Positions 1 to 8,266 are shown, counted from the first letter of the stretch. The stretch: DNA of 64,000 nucleotides from Mahella australiensis 50-1 BON (GCF_000213255.1 NC_015520.1:2004001-2068000); one strand, 5' to 3'. The notes: generated by a model not told the origin, from the sequence alone. Numbers and translations are program-made.

Positions 1-148
1 ACAGACCAACCAAGCCCCATTTTTCCTCATCCTGTCCCAGCTTTTTAGCCAGTGCCTTCATTATAGCCTCGGTCGCCAACACATGTTTTAAAAGATTTTC
101 TTCTTTAATGTGCTGTTGTACCAGTTCTAAAGCCTCTTGTCTCGTCAA
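1..148 (-). CDS. HD-domain (HDIG-type) protein, N-terminal fragment
   Basis: Partial gene whose N-terminus lies here and which runs out of the window at base 1. The reverse strand reads MTRQEALELVQ, later KHVLATEAIMKALAKK, and ends near EEKWGLVGL. This matches the start of small HDIG-domain hydrolases, in which KWGL(A)GLLHD leads into the metal-binding HD pair; that pair would lie beyond the edge. I chose the TTG at 148 because AGAAAGG sits about 10 bases upstream; an in-frame GTG at 157 is possible but too close to that ribosome site. It lies just downstream of secG, behind secG's terminator. Substrate cannot be judged. Confidence 0.7.
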   Translation of the reverse strand, partial: MTRQEALELVQQHIKEENLLKHVLATEAIMKALAKKLGQDEEKWGLVGL

Positions 149-171
149 ATTCGACACACCCTTTCTAAGTA

Positions 172-211
172 TTATATAAAATTAGCCCGGCGTTATTCTA
201 TTCGCCGGGCT
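172..211 (-). terminator. Intrinsic terminator downstream of secG
   Basis: AGCCCGGCG (184-192) pairs perfectly with CGCCGGGCT (203-211) around a 10-base loop. On the minus strand the stem is followed by AATTTTATATAA, a usable U-rich tract. It separates secG from the HD-domain gene. Confidence 0.8.
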
Positions 212-234
212 TTCATATCTTACCTTATGAATCG

Positions 235-474
235 CTATTGTAGCAATACCAATACAAGCGACAGCACTATAAAAACTACAGCAGCATACTTGGTCAGGCG
301 CTTTAATTTTGCATCATAAGTACGTGCCTTGTTTTTGCCAAAGAATGTTTCGGCTCCACCTGCGATACTGCCCGATAAACCAGCCGTCTTGCCCGACTGC
401 ATCAAAACGACAACGATTAAAACAATACTGGCGATTATATACAACGCCATAAGAACATTCTTTAATATATCCAT
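235..474 (-). CDS. secG: Preprotein translocase subunit SecG
   Basis: Small auxiliary subunit of the SecYEG translocon in the cytoplasmic membrane, aiding protein export. The 79-residue product has two hydrophobic helices (about residues 3-24 and 58-78) joined by a loop with VVLMQSGKTAGLSGSI, the typical SecG sequence, then GGAETFFGKNKA. The ATG at 474 was preferred over one at 498 because AAAGGA lies 12 bases before it, inside the longer reading frame. It has its own promoter and terminator, so it is probably monocistronic. Identification is secure from length, topology and the QSGK/GLSG signature. Confidence 0.93.
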   Translation of the reverse strand: MDILKNVLMALYIIASIVLIVVVLMQSGKTAGLSGSIAGGAETFFGKNKARTYDAKLKRLTKYAAVVFIVLSLVLVLLQ

Positions 475-522
475 CTCACTATATCGTCCTTTCATCAATA
501 CTCTCGATCAATAACGATGATA

Positions 523-551
523 ATTATAACTCATCTAATCAACCAATGCAA
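523..551 (-). promoter_or_regulatory. Sigma-A-type promoter for secG
   Basis: On the minus strand TTGCAT (546-551) and TATAAT (523-528) are separated by exactly 17 bases. The -35 element overlaps the 3' end of the sugar kinase gene. Transcription should begin near 516, about 40 bases before the secG start. Confidence 0.65.
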
Positions 552-1504
552 CTTATTATTTCATCCAGCGTCGGGATCGAGCTTATTGCGCCTTTCCGCA
601 TAACGCTTATAGAAGCGGCCTTGTTAGCAAAATCTAGCATCTCATACGCCGCATCTTTGTTTATAGAGCATAAGCCCTCCAAATTATGCAATAGCTTATA
701 CAAAAACGCCCCCGTAAAGGCATCCCCGGCACCGGTAGTATCGACGACCTCTACCTTTCGGGCGGGCACGGATATATTAAAATCTTTTGTATAAAGCTCG
801 GCACCCTGAGCACCTTTAGTATACGCTACAACCTTTACATCACCTACAAATAAAGACGCTATGGCCTTTGGCTCTTCGGCTATACCTGTTATAAATTCAA
901 GCTCCTCATCGCTTATCTTTAAAATATCCGCATATGGTATAAAATCGTTTATAGTTTCTCTGCACCGTTGCGCATCATCCCATAAAGCAAGCCTTACATT
1001 AGGATCAAAGCTTACCAGGCCGTCTTTTGATTTAATGCTATTTATCGCTTTTATATGTGCATACTTAACAGGAGCTTCTATAAGGTCAACGGAACCGAAA
1101 TGAAGTATATCTTTTCCTGAGAACCATTCGCTATCAATTTCATCTCCGGATAATAACATATCAGCGCTCGGATTCCTATAAAACATGAATTCCCTATTCC
1201 CATCGGCCTTGAGACTTACAAAAGCGAGTGCAGTATTGGCTTGATTCGTTCTACTTATATAGTTTGTATTAACGCCAGCACTATTTAGCGTATCCAGAAG
1301 AAAATCTCCAAAAGCATCAGCACCAAGCTTGCCTATAAAAGCGCTGGTACCTCCAAGCCTGCTTACCGCACAAGCAACATTTGCTGGAGCTCCACCAGGT
1401 GCCCTTTGAAACATACTAACCTGCTTAAGCGGCACACCTCTTTCATCCGGTATAAAATCTATAAGCGCTTCACCTATAGTATAAACCGTTGCAGCTTTGC
1501 TCAC
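539..1504 (-). CDS. PfkB-family carbohydrate kinase (fructokinase-like)
   Basis: Cytoplasmic ATP-dependent sugar kinase of the ribokinase/PfkB family. It shows the N-terminal YTIGEALIDFIP strand, the sugar-binding GGAPANVACAVSRLGG segment and the C-terminal signature VVDTTGAGDAFTGAFLY with the catalytic Asp and anion hole. Closest in style to fructokinases, but the substrate is not proven by sequence. The 321-residue length is normal. I chose the GTG at 1504: its GTGA overlaps the stop of the upstream RDD gene, and GAGG lies 13 bases before it. The longer frame to 1543 would only read through the RDD gene. The overlap implies translational coupling. Confidence 0.88.
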   Translation of the reverse strand: MSKAATVYTIGEALIDFIPDERGVPLKQVSMFQRAPGGAPANVACAVSRLGGTSAFIGKLGADAFGDFLLDTLNSAGVNTNYISRTNQANTALAFVSLKADGNREFMFYRNPSADMLLSGDEIDSEWFSGKDILHFGSVDLIEAPVKYAHIKAINSIKSKDGLVSFDPNVRLALWDDAQRCRETINDFIPYADILKISDEELEFITGIAEEPKAIASLFVGDVKVVAYTKGAQGAELYTKDFNISVPARKVEVVDTTGAGDAFTGAFLYKLLHNLEGLCSINKDAAYEMLDFANKAASISVMRKGAISSIPTLDEIISCIG

Positions 1505-1911
1505 GATGCTTTTTGCACCTCTACCACCTTGGTCCCTGCCCATACATCACCATAGCGCTTCCCTTCGGCATCATTCATAGCCTTAACGATCTCAACCACA
1601 TATATTATTACTCCAATGATACCGCCTATAATCTGTCCTATAATCGGTATGATCATAAACAGGCTTGGTATGGCGAAGATTATATTTCTTTTAACAGAAT
1701 CGCCATATGTAACGGCACCATGGTCAGTCACCACTTTAATGTCAAGCAACTTTTTGCCAATACTTTGCCCGTCTAACAGACCGTCTCTTAAAAGCATGTA
1801 GAAAAAACCAATAACGCCACCTATAAACGGTATTAAGGCCACCAAATAGGTTATTGCCACATCGATTATAAAGGCAAAGGCCCTGCGCACATTATCCGCT
1901 TTTTTATACAT
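1501..1911 (-). CDS. RDD family membrane protein
   Basis: Integral membrane protein of 136 residues with the RDD-family pattern: an early Arg (VRRAFAFIIDV) and Asp in helix one, a second helix region, the loop GQSIGKKLLDIKVVT typical of the family, and a long C-terminal hydrophobic hairpin. RDD proteins are poorly understood; a few are linked to ion exchange or compatible-solute resistance. A GGGGG run 8 bases before the ATG serves as ribosome site. It overlaps the following sugar kinase by four bases, so the two are co-translated, though no functional link is evident. Confidence 0.85.
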   Translation of the reverse strand: MYKKADNVRRAFAFIIDVAITYLVALIPFIGGVIGFFYMLLRDGLLDGQSIGKKLLDIKVVTDHGAVTYGDSVKRNIIFAIPSLFMIIPIIGQIIGGIIGVIIYVVEIVKAMNDAEGKRYGDVWAGTKVVEVQKAS

Positions 1912-1968
1912 AACTCATACCCCCTAATCAATAATCTAATATAATTATATCAATTGCTCACAATAAAC

Positions 1969-2301
1969 ACAAGCAAAAACACCATTCCATCTGCGATTCG
2001 TAATATAACAAATTCAGCGATGCAAGGATATAAATCCTACGCACGCTCATGAAATATTGCTGGCGTACTTACAATTCCTTTCGCTTGAGCAAGCTAACGC
2101 CGGCAATTCGCGTCCATGCTCAATGCCGCCTGGTCGGGCGTCCATGCCCGACCTACGCTTGCTCTGCGCTGCACTCATTGAGTACGCCTACGCAATATTT
2201 CAAGGCGTTCTCCGGCTTTATATCATTTGCATCGCTTTGTATCATCCGTTTCAGTTATATATTACGAATCGAAGGCCATTCCATGTTCTTGTTTTGCTTG
2301 T
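1969..2301. repeat. Long imperfect palindrome (about 330 bp), non-coding
   Basis: The 480-base gap between the RDD gene and lemA holds one large inverted structure. Outer arms ACAAGCAAAA (1969) and TTTTGCTTGT (2301) match, as do CGATTCGTAATATA and TATATTACGAATCG, AGCGATGCAA and TTGCATCGCT, and TGAAATATTGC and GCAATATTTCA. The centre is a perfect hairpin, GGTCGGGC (2132-2139) with GCCCGACC (2146-2153). Arms carry small mismatches and indels. Open frames inside are weak and mirror each other, so I read it as non-coding: a palindromic element or a structured RNA. Confidence 0.75.
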
Positions 2302-2327
2302 ACCATGCATAGTTTATACTGTATAAT
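2298..2327 (+). promoter_or_regulatory. Candidate promoter for lemA
   Basis: TTGTAC (2298-2303) and TATAAT (2322-2327) with an 18-base spacer, at the right-hand edge of the long palindrome and about 68 bases before the lemA start. The -35 overlaps the outermost arm of the palindrome. Confidence 0.5.
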
Positions 2328-2394
2328 AGACATAGATTATTGATGTATAACCCGACAATAATTGCAAATTTATCGAAGGAGAGGAAATAAAACT

Positions 2395-2964
2395 TTGAAA
2401 CGTTCAACTATAACATGGATTGTCATAATAGCTGTAATATTGATATTGGCTATTGTATTGATAAGCAGCTATAATAATCTGGTCAACATGGAAGAAAACG
2501 TAAATAGCAACTGGAGCCAGGTTGATAATATGCTGCAGCGGCGAGCTGATTTAATACCCAATCTTGTGGAAACAGTCAAAGGATATGCGGCCCATGAACA
2601 GGCTGTATTTGACAGTGTAAATCAGGCCAGAGAAAGCCTCTTGGCCGCTCAAACGGCAGGTGAAGCAGCCCAAGCCGATCAGGCATTAAACAGCGCTTTA
2701 GGAAGATTACTTGCCATAGCGGAAAACTATCCAGAGCTTAAAGCCAATCAAAATTTTATAGCGCTGCAAGATGAGTTAGCCGGTACAGAGAATCGCATAG
2801 CAGTATCCCGTCGCGATTATAATAATGCCGCCCAGCAATACAATGCTGCTATACGTCGTTTCCCTACCAATATAATAGCAGGCCTATTCGGCTTTGAGCA
2901 GAAAGAATATTTCCAGGCCGAAGAGGGGGCTCAAAAAGCTCCCCAGGTGGATTTTTCCGAATAA
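2395..2964 (+). CDS. lemA: LemA family protein
   Basis: Membrane-anchored protein of 189 residues. One N-terminal helix (about residues 6-26) is followed by the LemA core: NNLVNMEENVNSNWSQVD, LQRRADLIPNLVETVKGYAAHE and a C-terminal YNAAIRRFPTNIIAGLFGF. LemA proteins form an extracytoplasmic four-helix bundle of uncertain function. The TTG at 2395 is chosen because AAGGAGAGG lies 9-12 bases upstream; an upstream in-frame TTG at 2362 lies before that site. It is followed 12 bases later by a TPM-domain gene, a common LemA partner, so the two likely act together. Confidence 0.92.
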   Translation: MKRSTITWIVIIAVILILAIVLISSYNNLVNMEENVNSNWSQVDNMLQRRADLIPNLVETVKGYAAHEQAVFDSVNQARESLLAAQTAGEAAQADQALNSALGRLLAIAENYPELKANQNFIALQDELAGTENRIAVSRRDYNNAAQQYNAAIRRFPTNIIAGLFGFEQKEYFQAEEGAQKAPQVDFSE

Positions 2965-2976
2965 GAGGGAAAGTCA

Positions 2977-3789
2977 ATGGTAATTTTTAAACGCATATGG
3001 GTGTGCTTTTTGGCTTTTATGCTGATACCTATTGCAGTATCAGCAACGCCTCCTATACCACCCAAGCCATCCGAGTTCGCGTATGTATATGACTATGCCG
3101 ATCTCATCGATGCCGAAGACGAGCAGCGCATCAACGAGTTGGGTGCTGCTATAGACAATGCATCCGATGCGCAAATAATAGTAGTGACCGTAGATAACAT
3201 GGGAGATTACCCCATAGAAGATTATGCACTGGAGTTGTTCCGCAACTGGGGTATAGGCGATAAAGAGAAAAACAACGGCGTTTTGCTGCTGGTAAATAAA
3301 CAGCGCCTTATGGATAATCAATCCGGGAAAGTGCGCATAGAGGTAGGTTATGGTCTGGAAGGTGCCATACCGGACAGTGTAGCCGGACGTATATTGGACG
3401 AGTATGTGCTCCCGCAATGGAATCAGAAGGCATATTCCACAGGCATAACAGACGGTTATATGGCTATAGCAACGCGTGTAGCCGAGGAATATGACATAGA
3501 TTTGAACAGCATTGACGGCTATACACCCATAAGCGTTGATACAAGCGCTGAAGAGCAAGATTCAAATGACGCTTCATGGAGCGGTGTAATATTTATATTG
3601 ATCGCCATAGCATTTATTTTCTTTAACATCAAAAGCGGCGGGGGGCGACGCGGCCGTTACAACCGCTGGGGCGGGCCACCATTCGGGGGCGGCGGCTTTG
3701 GTGGCGGTGGTTTTGGTAGTAGTGGCGGGGGCTTCGGTAGCGGCGGATTTGGCAGTGGCTCATCCGGCGGCGGAGGTGCGAGTAGGTAA
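2977..3789 (+). CDS. TPM-domain (YgcG-like) secreted/anchored protein
   Basis: 270 residues: signal peptide (about 1-23, ending near VSATPP), a TPM domain starting at YVYDYADLIDAEDEQRINEL and containing QIIVVTVDNMGDYPIEDYA and the NNGVLLLVNKQ strand, one membrane helix (about 203-219), and an extremely Gly/Ser-rich tail to the C-terminus. TPM domains resemble the photosystem II repair phosphatase Psb32/TLP18.3; in bacteria the role is unsettled. GAGGG lies 7 bases before the ATG. Pairing with lemA is typical. The glycine tail is common in this family and should not be mistaken for a frameshift. Confidence 0.88.
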   Translation: MVIFKRIWVCFLAFMLIPIAVSATPPIPPKPSEFAYVYDYADLIDAEDEQRINELGAAIDNASDAQIIVVTVDNMGDYPIEDYALELFRNWGIGDKEKNNGVLLLVNKQRLMDNQSGKVRIEVGYGLEGAIPDSVAGRILDEYVLPQWNQKAYSTGITDGYMAIATRVAEEYDIDLNSIDGYTPISVDTSAEEQDSNDASWSGVIFILIAIAFIFFNIKSGGGRRGRYNRWGGPPFGGGGFGGGGFGSSGGGFGSGGFGSGSSGGGGASR

Positions 3790-3792
3790 CGC

Positions 3793-4701
3793 ATGAATGA
3801 CTTTACTAAATGGCTGAGCGACTGCCGTCTATGTCCGCGACAGTGCCGCATAAACCGTTTGGACGGCCAATGCGGCATATGCCGTGCCGGTGCATTGCCT
3901 AAAATAGCATTAGCCTCGCTGCACCGGTGGGAAGAGCCATGTATAAGCGGCACCAGAGGGTCTGGTACGGTATTCTTTTCCCATTGCAATTTGAGCTGCC
4001 TTTTTTGCCAGAATTATGATATAAGCCAAAATGATTTCGGCAAAGAGATAAGCATAGACGAGCTGGCTAAGCTATTCATAATGCAACAACAACGAGGTGC
4101 CCATAACATAAATCTGGTTTCACCAACATCGTTTATGCCGCAAATAGCAGAAGCTTTAATAAAAGCTAAAGAACATGGTTTGGCAATACCGGTGTTATAT
4201 AATTCTAATGCTTATGAATCAATAGATGCATTACATTGTATGGATGGCTTAATCGATGTATATTTGCCGGATTTGAAATACTTCAGCGACGAGTATGCTG
4301 TAAAATATTCAAAAGCACCGCATTATTTTGAACATGCTACGGCCGCTATAATGGAAATGCATCAACAAGTCGGCTCGCCTCAATTTGACGACGAGGGTAT
4401 AATAAAAAGAGGTCTCGTAATACGGCATCTTATGCTCCCTGGATTGATCGAGGATTCCAAACAGATACTGTTATGGATAAGAAACAATCTCCCTATAGAG
4501 GTTTATGTAAGCCTAATGGCACAATATACGCCTATGTATAAGGCCAAAGAACATGAGAGGTTAAACCGACGTATAAGTCGACGTCAATACGAGGATATTA
4601 TAGATTATTTCTTCGATATAGGATTGGAAAACGGCTATGTCCAAGAGCGTTCTTCGGCTAAAAGCACATATACGCCCGATTTTGATTTAAGCGGGCTATA
4701 G
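3793..4701 (+). CDS. Radical SAM protein, PflA-like
   Basis: 302-residue radical S-adenosylmethionine protein. Near the N-terminus CRLCPRQCRIN and CGICRAG form an extra Cys-rich segment; the cluster motif follows as HCNLSCLFCQNYDIS (CxxxCxxC). This arrangement is that of the PflA-like radical SAM proteins of unknown target found widely in Clostridia, not true pyruvate-formate-lyase activase, for which no pfl gene is nearby. It begins three bases after the TPM stop and uses AGGTAACGC before its ATG, so it is probably the last gene of the lemA operon. Substrate unknown. Confidence 0.82.
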   Translation: MNDFTKWLSDCRLCPRQCRINRLDGQCGICRAGALPKIALASLHRWEEPCISGTRGSGTVFFSHCNLSCLFCQNYDISQNDFGKEISIDELAKLFIMQQQRGAHNINLVSPTSFMPQIAEALIKAKEHGLAIPVLYNSNAYESIDALHCMDGLIDVYLPDLKYFSDEYAVKYSKAPHYFEHATAAIMEMHQQVGSPQFDDEGIIKRGLVIRHLMLPGLIEDSKQILLWIRNNLPIEVYVSLMAQYTPMYKAKEHERLNRRISRRQYEDIIDYFFDIGLENGYVQERSSAKSTYTPDFDLSGL

Positions 4702-4733
4702 ATAATAGCGTTTATGCTTAAGCGAATCTGAAA

Positions 4734-6341
4734 TTAGACGACTACCCCCGCATATTTCAGATATATCAAAATAAGCAAAAAAAAGCTTATGATAGAAAAA
4801 CACATACTGTTAAAATCGAGTTCCAATTCTCTTACTCGGGATAAAATGTTAGATTTTTTTATCACCAAATGATATGCTAAGAATCCTATCAGAAGGCTAG
4901 TTAGGAAAATCATGATTTTATTTATGTAAGACCCTGGAGTTATTACCATATATTGATCGAATAAAAACCTCATCAACTCATTTCCTAAAATTCCCCCTCC
5001 CAAACACGCAAACCCCATTGCTAAAACAATAAATTTCCTATTAAGGCCCATGTTTATCCTCCCCGTCTCACCATCACCAAAAACCATAGTTGAATACCTT
5101 ACAAAAGAAATAATAGTACCAAGATTTATTAATACAATACCGAACTCAGCCAAAGATCCCTGGGCGCCGTAAGAAATCCAATACTTCGATATACTTCCAT
5201 TAAAAAACGGTGTCCCAATTATTCCCATTATGGCCATTATCATAGCTATTGATACTGCCGGCATGCTTTTGAATAAACCTCGGATTTTATATAAGTTTCT
5301 CGTTCCGTATGTTTCAGTTATAATACCTGCTGTTAAGAAAAGCGTAGATTTAAATATAGCATGATTTATAATATGATAAATCGCCCCCCAATACGCCTGG
5401 ATATTACCCATATTAATGCCCATCATTATGAGACCTATTTGTGAAACGGTACTATAAGCCAAAATTAACTTTATATCTTTCTGGGAGATGGCCAATACGA
5501 CTCCGATAATCGCCGTCAGAAAACCAATTAGCAAGAAAAAATCCATAGTATTAATATGAGTTTCAAAAACTTTTTGCATTCTGATAAATAAATAAACCCC
5601 ATTTTTTACATATAGTCCAGATAAAATAGCAGAAACTATCGATGGAGCGCTAGGCGTTCCATGAGCTTTGGGCAACCAGCTAAAAAGCGGCATTAATGCT
5701 GTTTTTAGGGCTATAGCCGTCATTATAAAAGCATAGGGTAAAATCAAGCTTTGAGAATTATGTATAAATGCCATTCGTTGTTGGATTAAGGTTAAATCCA
5801 ATACTCCAAAAGTTTTATATAACATCCCTACTCCAAATAAAAAGAACAGCATCGCAACAACATTTATCATCATATATAACATGCCGTCATATATGGCACG
5901 ACTATCTTTTTTAAACATTATCAGAATACTCACGATTATAGTCGAAACTTCTATCATAACGAAAACATTAAACAAATCGTTAGAAACAAATATACCAATC
6001 ATCATGCCCTCTAATGATAAAAATAAAAATATAAATAAATTATTCATGTAAGTTTCTCTATAATCAAAAATAACCATGGCCAAGAATAATGTAGCAGTTA
6101 AAACAACCATAACCCCCGATATTGGATCCAGCTTTAATGTTATTCCAATACCGTGACTCCAGCCACCCAATGTTTCCATATAAGTATTATGTTGCTTTAC
6201 ATGCAAGAAATTAATAATGGCCATCGCTAGGATAAAGCACTGAAATATAGGGATTATAAATCTATGTCTCGGTTTAAAAAATAGATAAAATATCATTCCC
6301 ACAAGAATAGGTGCCAATATAAGAAAAAATAAAGGTATCAT
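4734..6341 (-). CDS. mrpD: Mrp/Mbh-type antiporter subunit D (MbhH-like)
   Basis: Large ion-translocating subunit related to NuoL/M/N and MrpD, 535 residues with about 14 membrane helices. It contains IAYSTVSQIG-type sequence (ILAYSTVSQIGLIMMGI), LPKAHGTPSAPSIVSAILSG and IYHIINHAIFKSTLF, all conserved in proton-pumping antiporter-like subunits. Last gene of the eight-gene operon; its ATG overlaps the mrpC stop by four bases. In complex I-like and Mrp systems this subunit moves protons or sodium across the cytoplasmic membrane. No hydrogenase gene follows; the next gene is convergent. Direction of transport and ion are not deducible here. Confidence 0.9.
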   Translation of the reverse strand: MIPLFFLILAPILVGMIFYLFFKPRHRFIIPIFQCFILAMAIINFLHVKQHNTYMETLGGWSHGIGITLKLDPISGVMVVLTATLFLAMVIFDYRETYMNNLFIFLFLSLEGMMIGIFVSNDLFNVFVMIEVSTIIVSILIMFKKDSRAIYDGMLYMMINVVAMLFFLFGVGMLYKTFGVLDLTLIQQRMAFIHNSQSLILPYAFIMTAIALKTALMPLFSWLPKAHGTPSAPSIVSAILSGLYVKNGVYLFIRMQKVFETHINTMDFFLLIGFLTAIIGVVLAISQKDIKLILAYSTVSQIGLIMMGINMGNIQAYWGAIYHIINHAIFKSTLFLTAGIITETYGTRNLYKIRGLFKSMPAVSIAMIMAIMGIIGTPFFNGSISKYWISYGAQGSLAEFGIVLINLGTIISFVRYSTMVFGDGETGRINMGLNRKFIVLAMGFACLGGGILGNELMRFLFDQYMVITPGSYINKIMIFLTSLLIGFLAYHLVIKKSNILSRVRELELDFNSMCFSIISFFLLILIYLKYAGVVV

Positions 6342-6685
6342 TTATTTCTCCTTTTTTTCATGGCCTTTTGCCAATTTGTCGTTCCATATTTATGATACAT
6401 ATGAATAAACATAGTCAACGCCACTGCAGAAACAGCTATACCGATAACGATTTCGGTTATCATCAGCGCCTGAGGTAATGGGTCCGCCACTTTATCGGCG
6501 TCAAAGGGAACTATTGGCGGTACGCTCCCCTCAACAAAGGCGGAAGATATAAAATATAATATTATAGCTGATTCCATAATCTCCACACATATTATAGTTT
6601 TAAGAATATTTTTCCTCGACAGTAGACCGGCAAAGCCTATGAAAAATATAATAATGCCAGCTATTTCGCCATTTATATATCCCAA
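6338..6685 (-). CDS. mrpC: Mrp/Mbh-type antiporter subunit C (NuoK-like)
   Basis: 115 residues with three membrane helices, homologous to MrpC, MbhG and NuoK. Typical features are IIFFIGFAGLLSRKN after helix one, ICVEIMESAIILYFI containing the conserved membrane Glu residues, and DPLPQALMITEIVIGIA, the DPxPQALxLTxIVIG signature of MrpC. Translation starts at TTG 6685, preceded by AGGTAGGT; it follows mrpB by four bases and overlaps mrpD. Part of the membrane antiporter complex. Confidence 0.92.
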   Translation of the reverse strand: MGYINGEIAGIIIFFIGFAGLLSRKNILKTIICVEIMESAIILYFISSAFVEGSVPPIVPFDADKVADPLPQALMITEIVIGIAVSAVALTMFIHMYHKYGTTNWQKAMKKRRNK

Positions 6686-6689
6686 AATT

Positions 6690-7085
6690 TTACCTACCTT
6701 CGTGAAATATAAATCTCAAAAATATTATAGTCAAGCCACAGCTAACTTTCAATCCTATGAAGATATTCATAGATATTAAATATATTAGATTGATATAATT
6801 ATGCAAATAATCATTAACATACCATTGTTGAAAGAGAACTAATATAGGAAATAAAATTATACATATAAACAATATCTTTTCTATAAGTTGCAATGATTCA
6901 ATGCGAAAATCGTCTGCAGGAAAGGCTATATAACGGCTGATAAAAACCGATGCAATGATCGCTCCGCCTTGGAATCCTCCACCGGGAGTCAAATGACCGT
7001 TAACTATTACGTATATACCGAATACAATAATGAAAGGGTATAATAAACCAACCATCCTTGTTATAATTTCAGAATTAGAACTCAT
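6690..7085 (-). CDS. mrpB: Mrp/Mbh-type antiporter subunit B (MnhB, MbhF-like)
   Basis: 131-residue MnhB-domain protein with four helices. The signature HLTPGGGFQGGAIIAS is clear, as is the early ITRMVGLLYPFIIVFGIYVI helix. The ATG at 7085 is preferred over one at 7091 because GAGAGGG lies six bases ahead. It overlaps the preceding small subunit by about 11 bases and is followed closely by mrpC. It corresponds to MrpB of Mrp antiporters and MbhF of archaeal membrane-bound hydrogenase. Confidence 0.9.
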   Translation of the reverse strand: MSSNSEIITRMVGLLYPFIIVFGIYVIVNGHLTPGGGFQGGAIIASVFISRYIAFPADDFRIESLQLIEKILFICIILFPILVLFQQWYVNDYLHNYINLIYLISMNIFIGLKVSCGLTIIFLRFIFHEGR

Positions 7086-7353
7086 CGTCATCCCTCTCCC
7101 ATGATAAATGTATTACTGCAATAACGCTTAATAGTAACAATAAAGCTTCAAATATAGTATCAAAAATCCTATAATTGAGATAAATAGCTGTGACGGCATT
7201 TGACGCTCCCGTATCACTTTGAAAGGATTCCAGATAATAATCATATACCGGCTTATCTATAGTTTCCATATTGCTGCAATATGAAATTATTATCAATACT
7301 GCAAAAGTTCCACACACAAGTATTAAAGGCAATTTACGTATCATTGTCTTCAT
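7075..7353 (-). CDS. MbhE-like small antiporter subunit (MrpA C-terminal fragment equivalent)
   Basis: 92 residues with two helices (about 8-26 and 68-86). The stretch TGASNAVTAIYLNYRIFDTIFEALLLLL matches the end of canonical MrpA, and MbhE, in which VTAILVNFRGxDTxxE is conserved. In standard Mrp operons this is fused to the large MrpA; here it is a separate gene, as in the archaeal mbh operon. It overlaps both neighbours (about 20 bases upstream). A second ATG at 7344 is an alternative start. Confidence 0.78.
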   Translation of the reverse strand: MKTMIRKLPLILVCGTFAVLIIISYCSNMETIDKPVYDYYLESFQSDTGASNAVTAIYLNYRIFDTIFEALLLLLSVIAVIHLSWERDDDEF

Positions 7354-7888
7354 ATCCTCGCATCCTTATAATGGATAGATTTAAATGATTATATCTATTA
7401 CTATTTAAAAAGTTTTCTAATTCTTCGAATTGATAATTCTCTAAATTCCCATATATTATTATAGAATCGCCTTTTTGATTAATCACCATATCGTAATTAT
7501 GTGCATTTAAAATATTATCTATTTTCTCGGTTGTATAAACCGCCTGGGGTTCTAATTCGCGTTCTGCCAAAAAGTCCTCAATATCATTTAATATTTGAAT
7601 TTTGCTGTTACCTACATAACTATCATTAAAATTCTTATCTTCCGCATGAACAACACATATGGTAAAGACTTTATATTTCTTTAAGGCGACCAAAAATAAT
7701 ATTGTCGCTAATGCACTCCCAATGACAGCCTCGGCCATAGCAACGTCAGGAGCGCCGTAATATATATAAACAAAGGAGCTTATAAGAGAAAAAGTACCCA
7801 TATAAACTATCGCTCTTCTTATCTTTGATGTCTGAACCGTAATTAACGCAAGTACCAACATTAGCAAGAGAAATATATTCTCCAACAT
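7334..7888 (-). CDS. MbhD-like antiporter subunit (DUF4040) with extra C-terminal domain
   Basis: 184 residues. The first 75 residues contain three helices and the DUF4040 signature YYGAPDVAMAEAVIGSALATILF, equivalent to part of MrpA and to MbhD. After KKYKVF there are about 105 further residues, mostly soluble, including DIEDFLAERELEPQAVYTTEKID and QFEELENFLNSN, that standard MbhD lacks. The ATG at 7888 follows AGAAAGG by 11 bases; the frame extends further to 7933 without a ribosome site. The tail may be an extracytoplasmic or cytoplasmic sensor-like add-on; I do not recognise it. Confidence 0.75.
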   Translation of the reverse strand: MLENIFLLLMLVLALITVQTSKIRRAIVYMGTFSLISSFVYIYYGAPDVAMAEAVIGSALATILFLVALKKYKVFTICVVHAEDKNFNDSYVGNSKIQILNDIEDFLAERELEPQAVYTTEKIDNILNAHNYDMVINQKGDSIIIYGNLENYQFEELENFLNSNRYNHLNLSIIRMRGYEDNDT

Positions 7889-7963
7889 ATGGTTTCTTAC
7901 CTTTCTATATTTCGCAAATATATTGCCACGCAATGATTATTGTAATAATAATCATTTTTCAAT

Positions 7964-8266
7964 TCACTCATCGTAATGATCATTTACTCTATAACCACTT
8001 ATATATGCCGATCTAGCTATAGCATGAGTAGAAATAGGATTTGTTATAATAGCTAGAATTATAATAAAAAGTACTTTCAGACTAAAGAAACTCATCCCTG
8101 CTTTAATCATTATTCCTATCATCAAAGTAATAAATCCCACTGTATCCACTTTTGATGTAATAAGGATACGAGAATAAAAATTTTTAAATCTAAGGATCCC
8201 GTAAACGCCAAAAAAAATAAAAATTAAACCTATAACAATCAACACATTTCCCAATAATTGCATCAA
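7964..8266 (-). CDS. mrpG: Mrp/Mbh-type antiporter subunit G
   Basis: 100-residue MrpG/MbhC homologue with three helices. Seen: LIVIGLIFIFFGVYGILRF, then SRILITSKVDTVGFITLMIG and a C-terminal ITNPISTHAIARSAYISG, in which NP(V/I)xxHxxxRAAY is the MrpG signature. Its ATG overlaps the mrpF stop by four bases. A gap of about 75 bases separates it from the DUF4040 gene, the widest within this operon. Confidence 0.9.
   Translation of the reverse strand: MMQLLGNVLIVIGLIFIFFGVYGILRFKNFYSRILITSKVDTVGFITLMIGIMIKAGMSFFSLKVLFIIILAIITNPISTHAIARSAYISGYRVNDHYDE

Noticed and set aside
2049-2326. Plus-strand open frames of 87-89 codons in the lemA upstream gap
   Set aside because: They lie within the long palindrome, overlap each other in two frames, have no good ribosome site and no family resemblance; they follow from the symmetric GC-richer sequence.
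3657-3989. Minus-strand proline-rich frame opposite the TPM gene
   Set aside because: It is the mirror of the glycine-rich tail of the TPM-domain protein and has no start signals.
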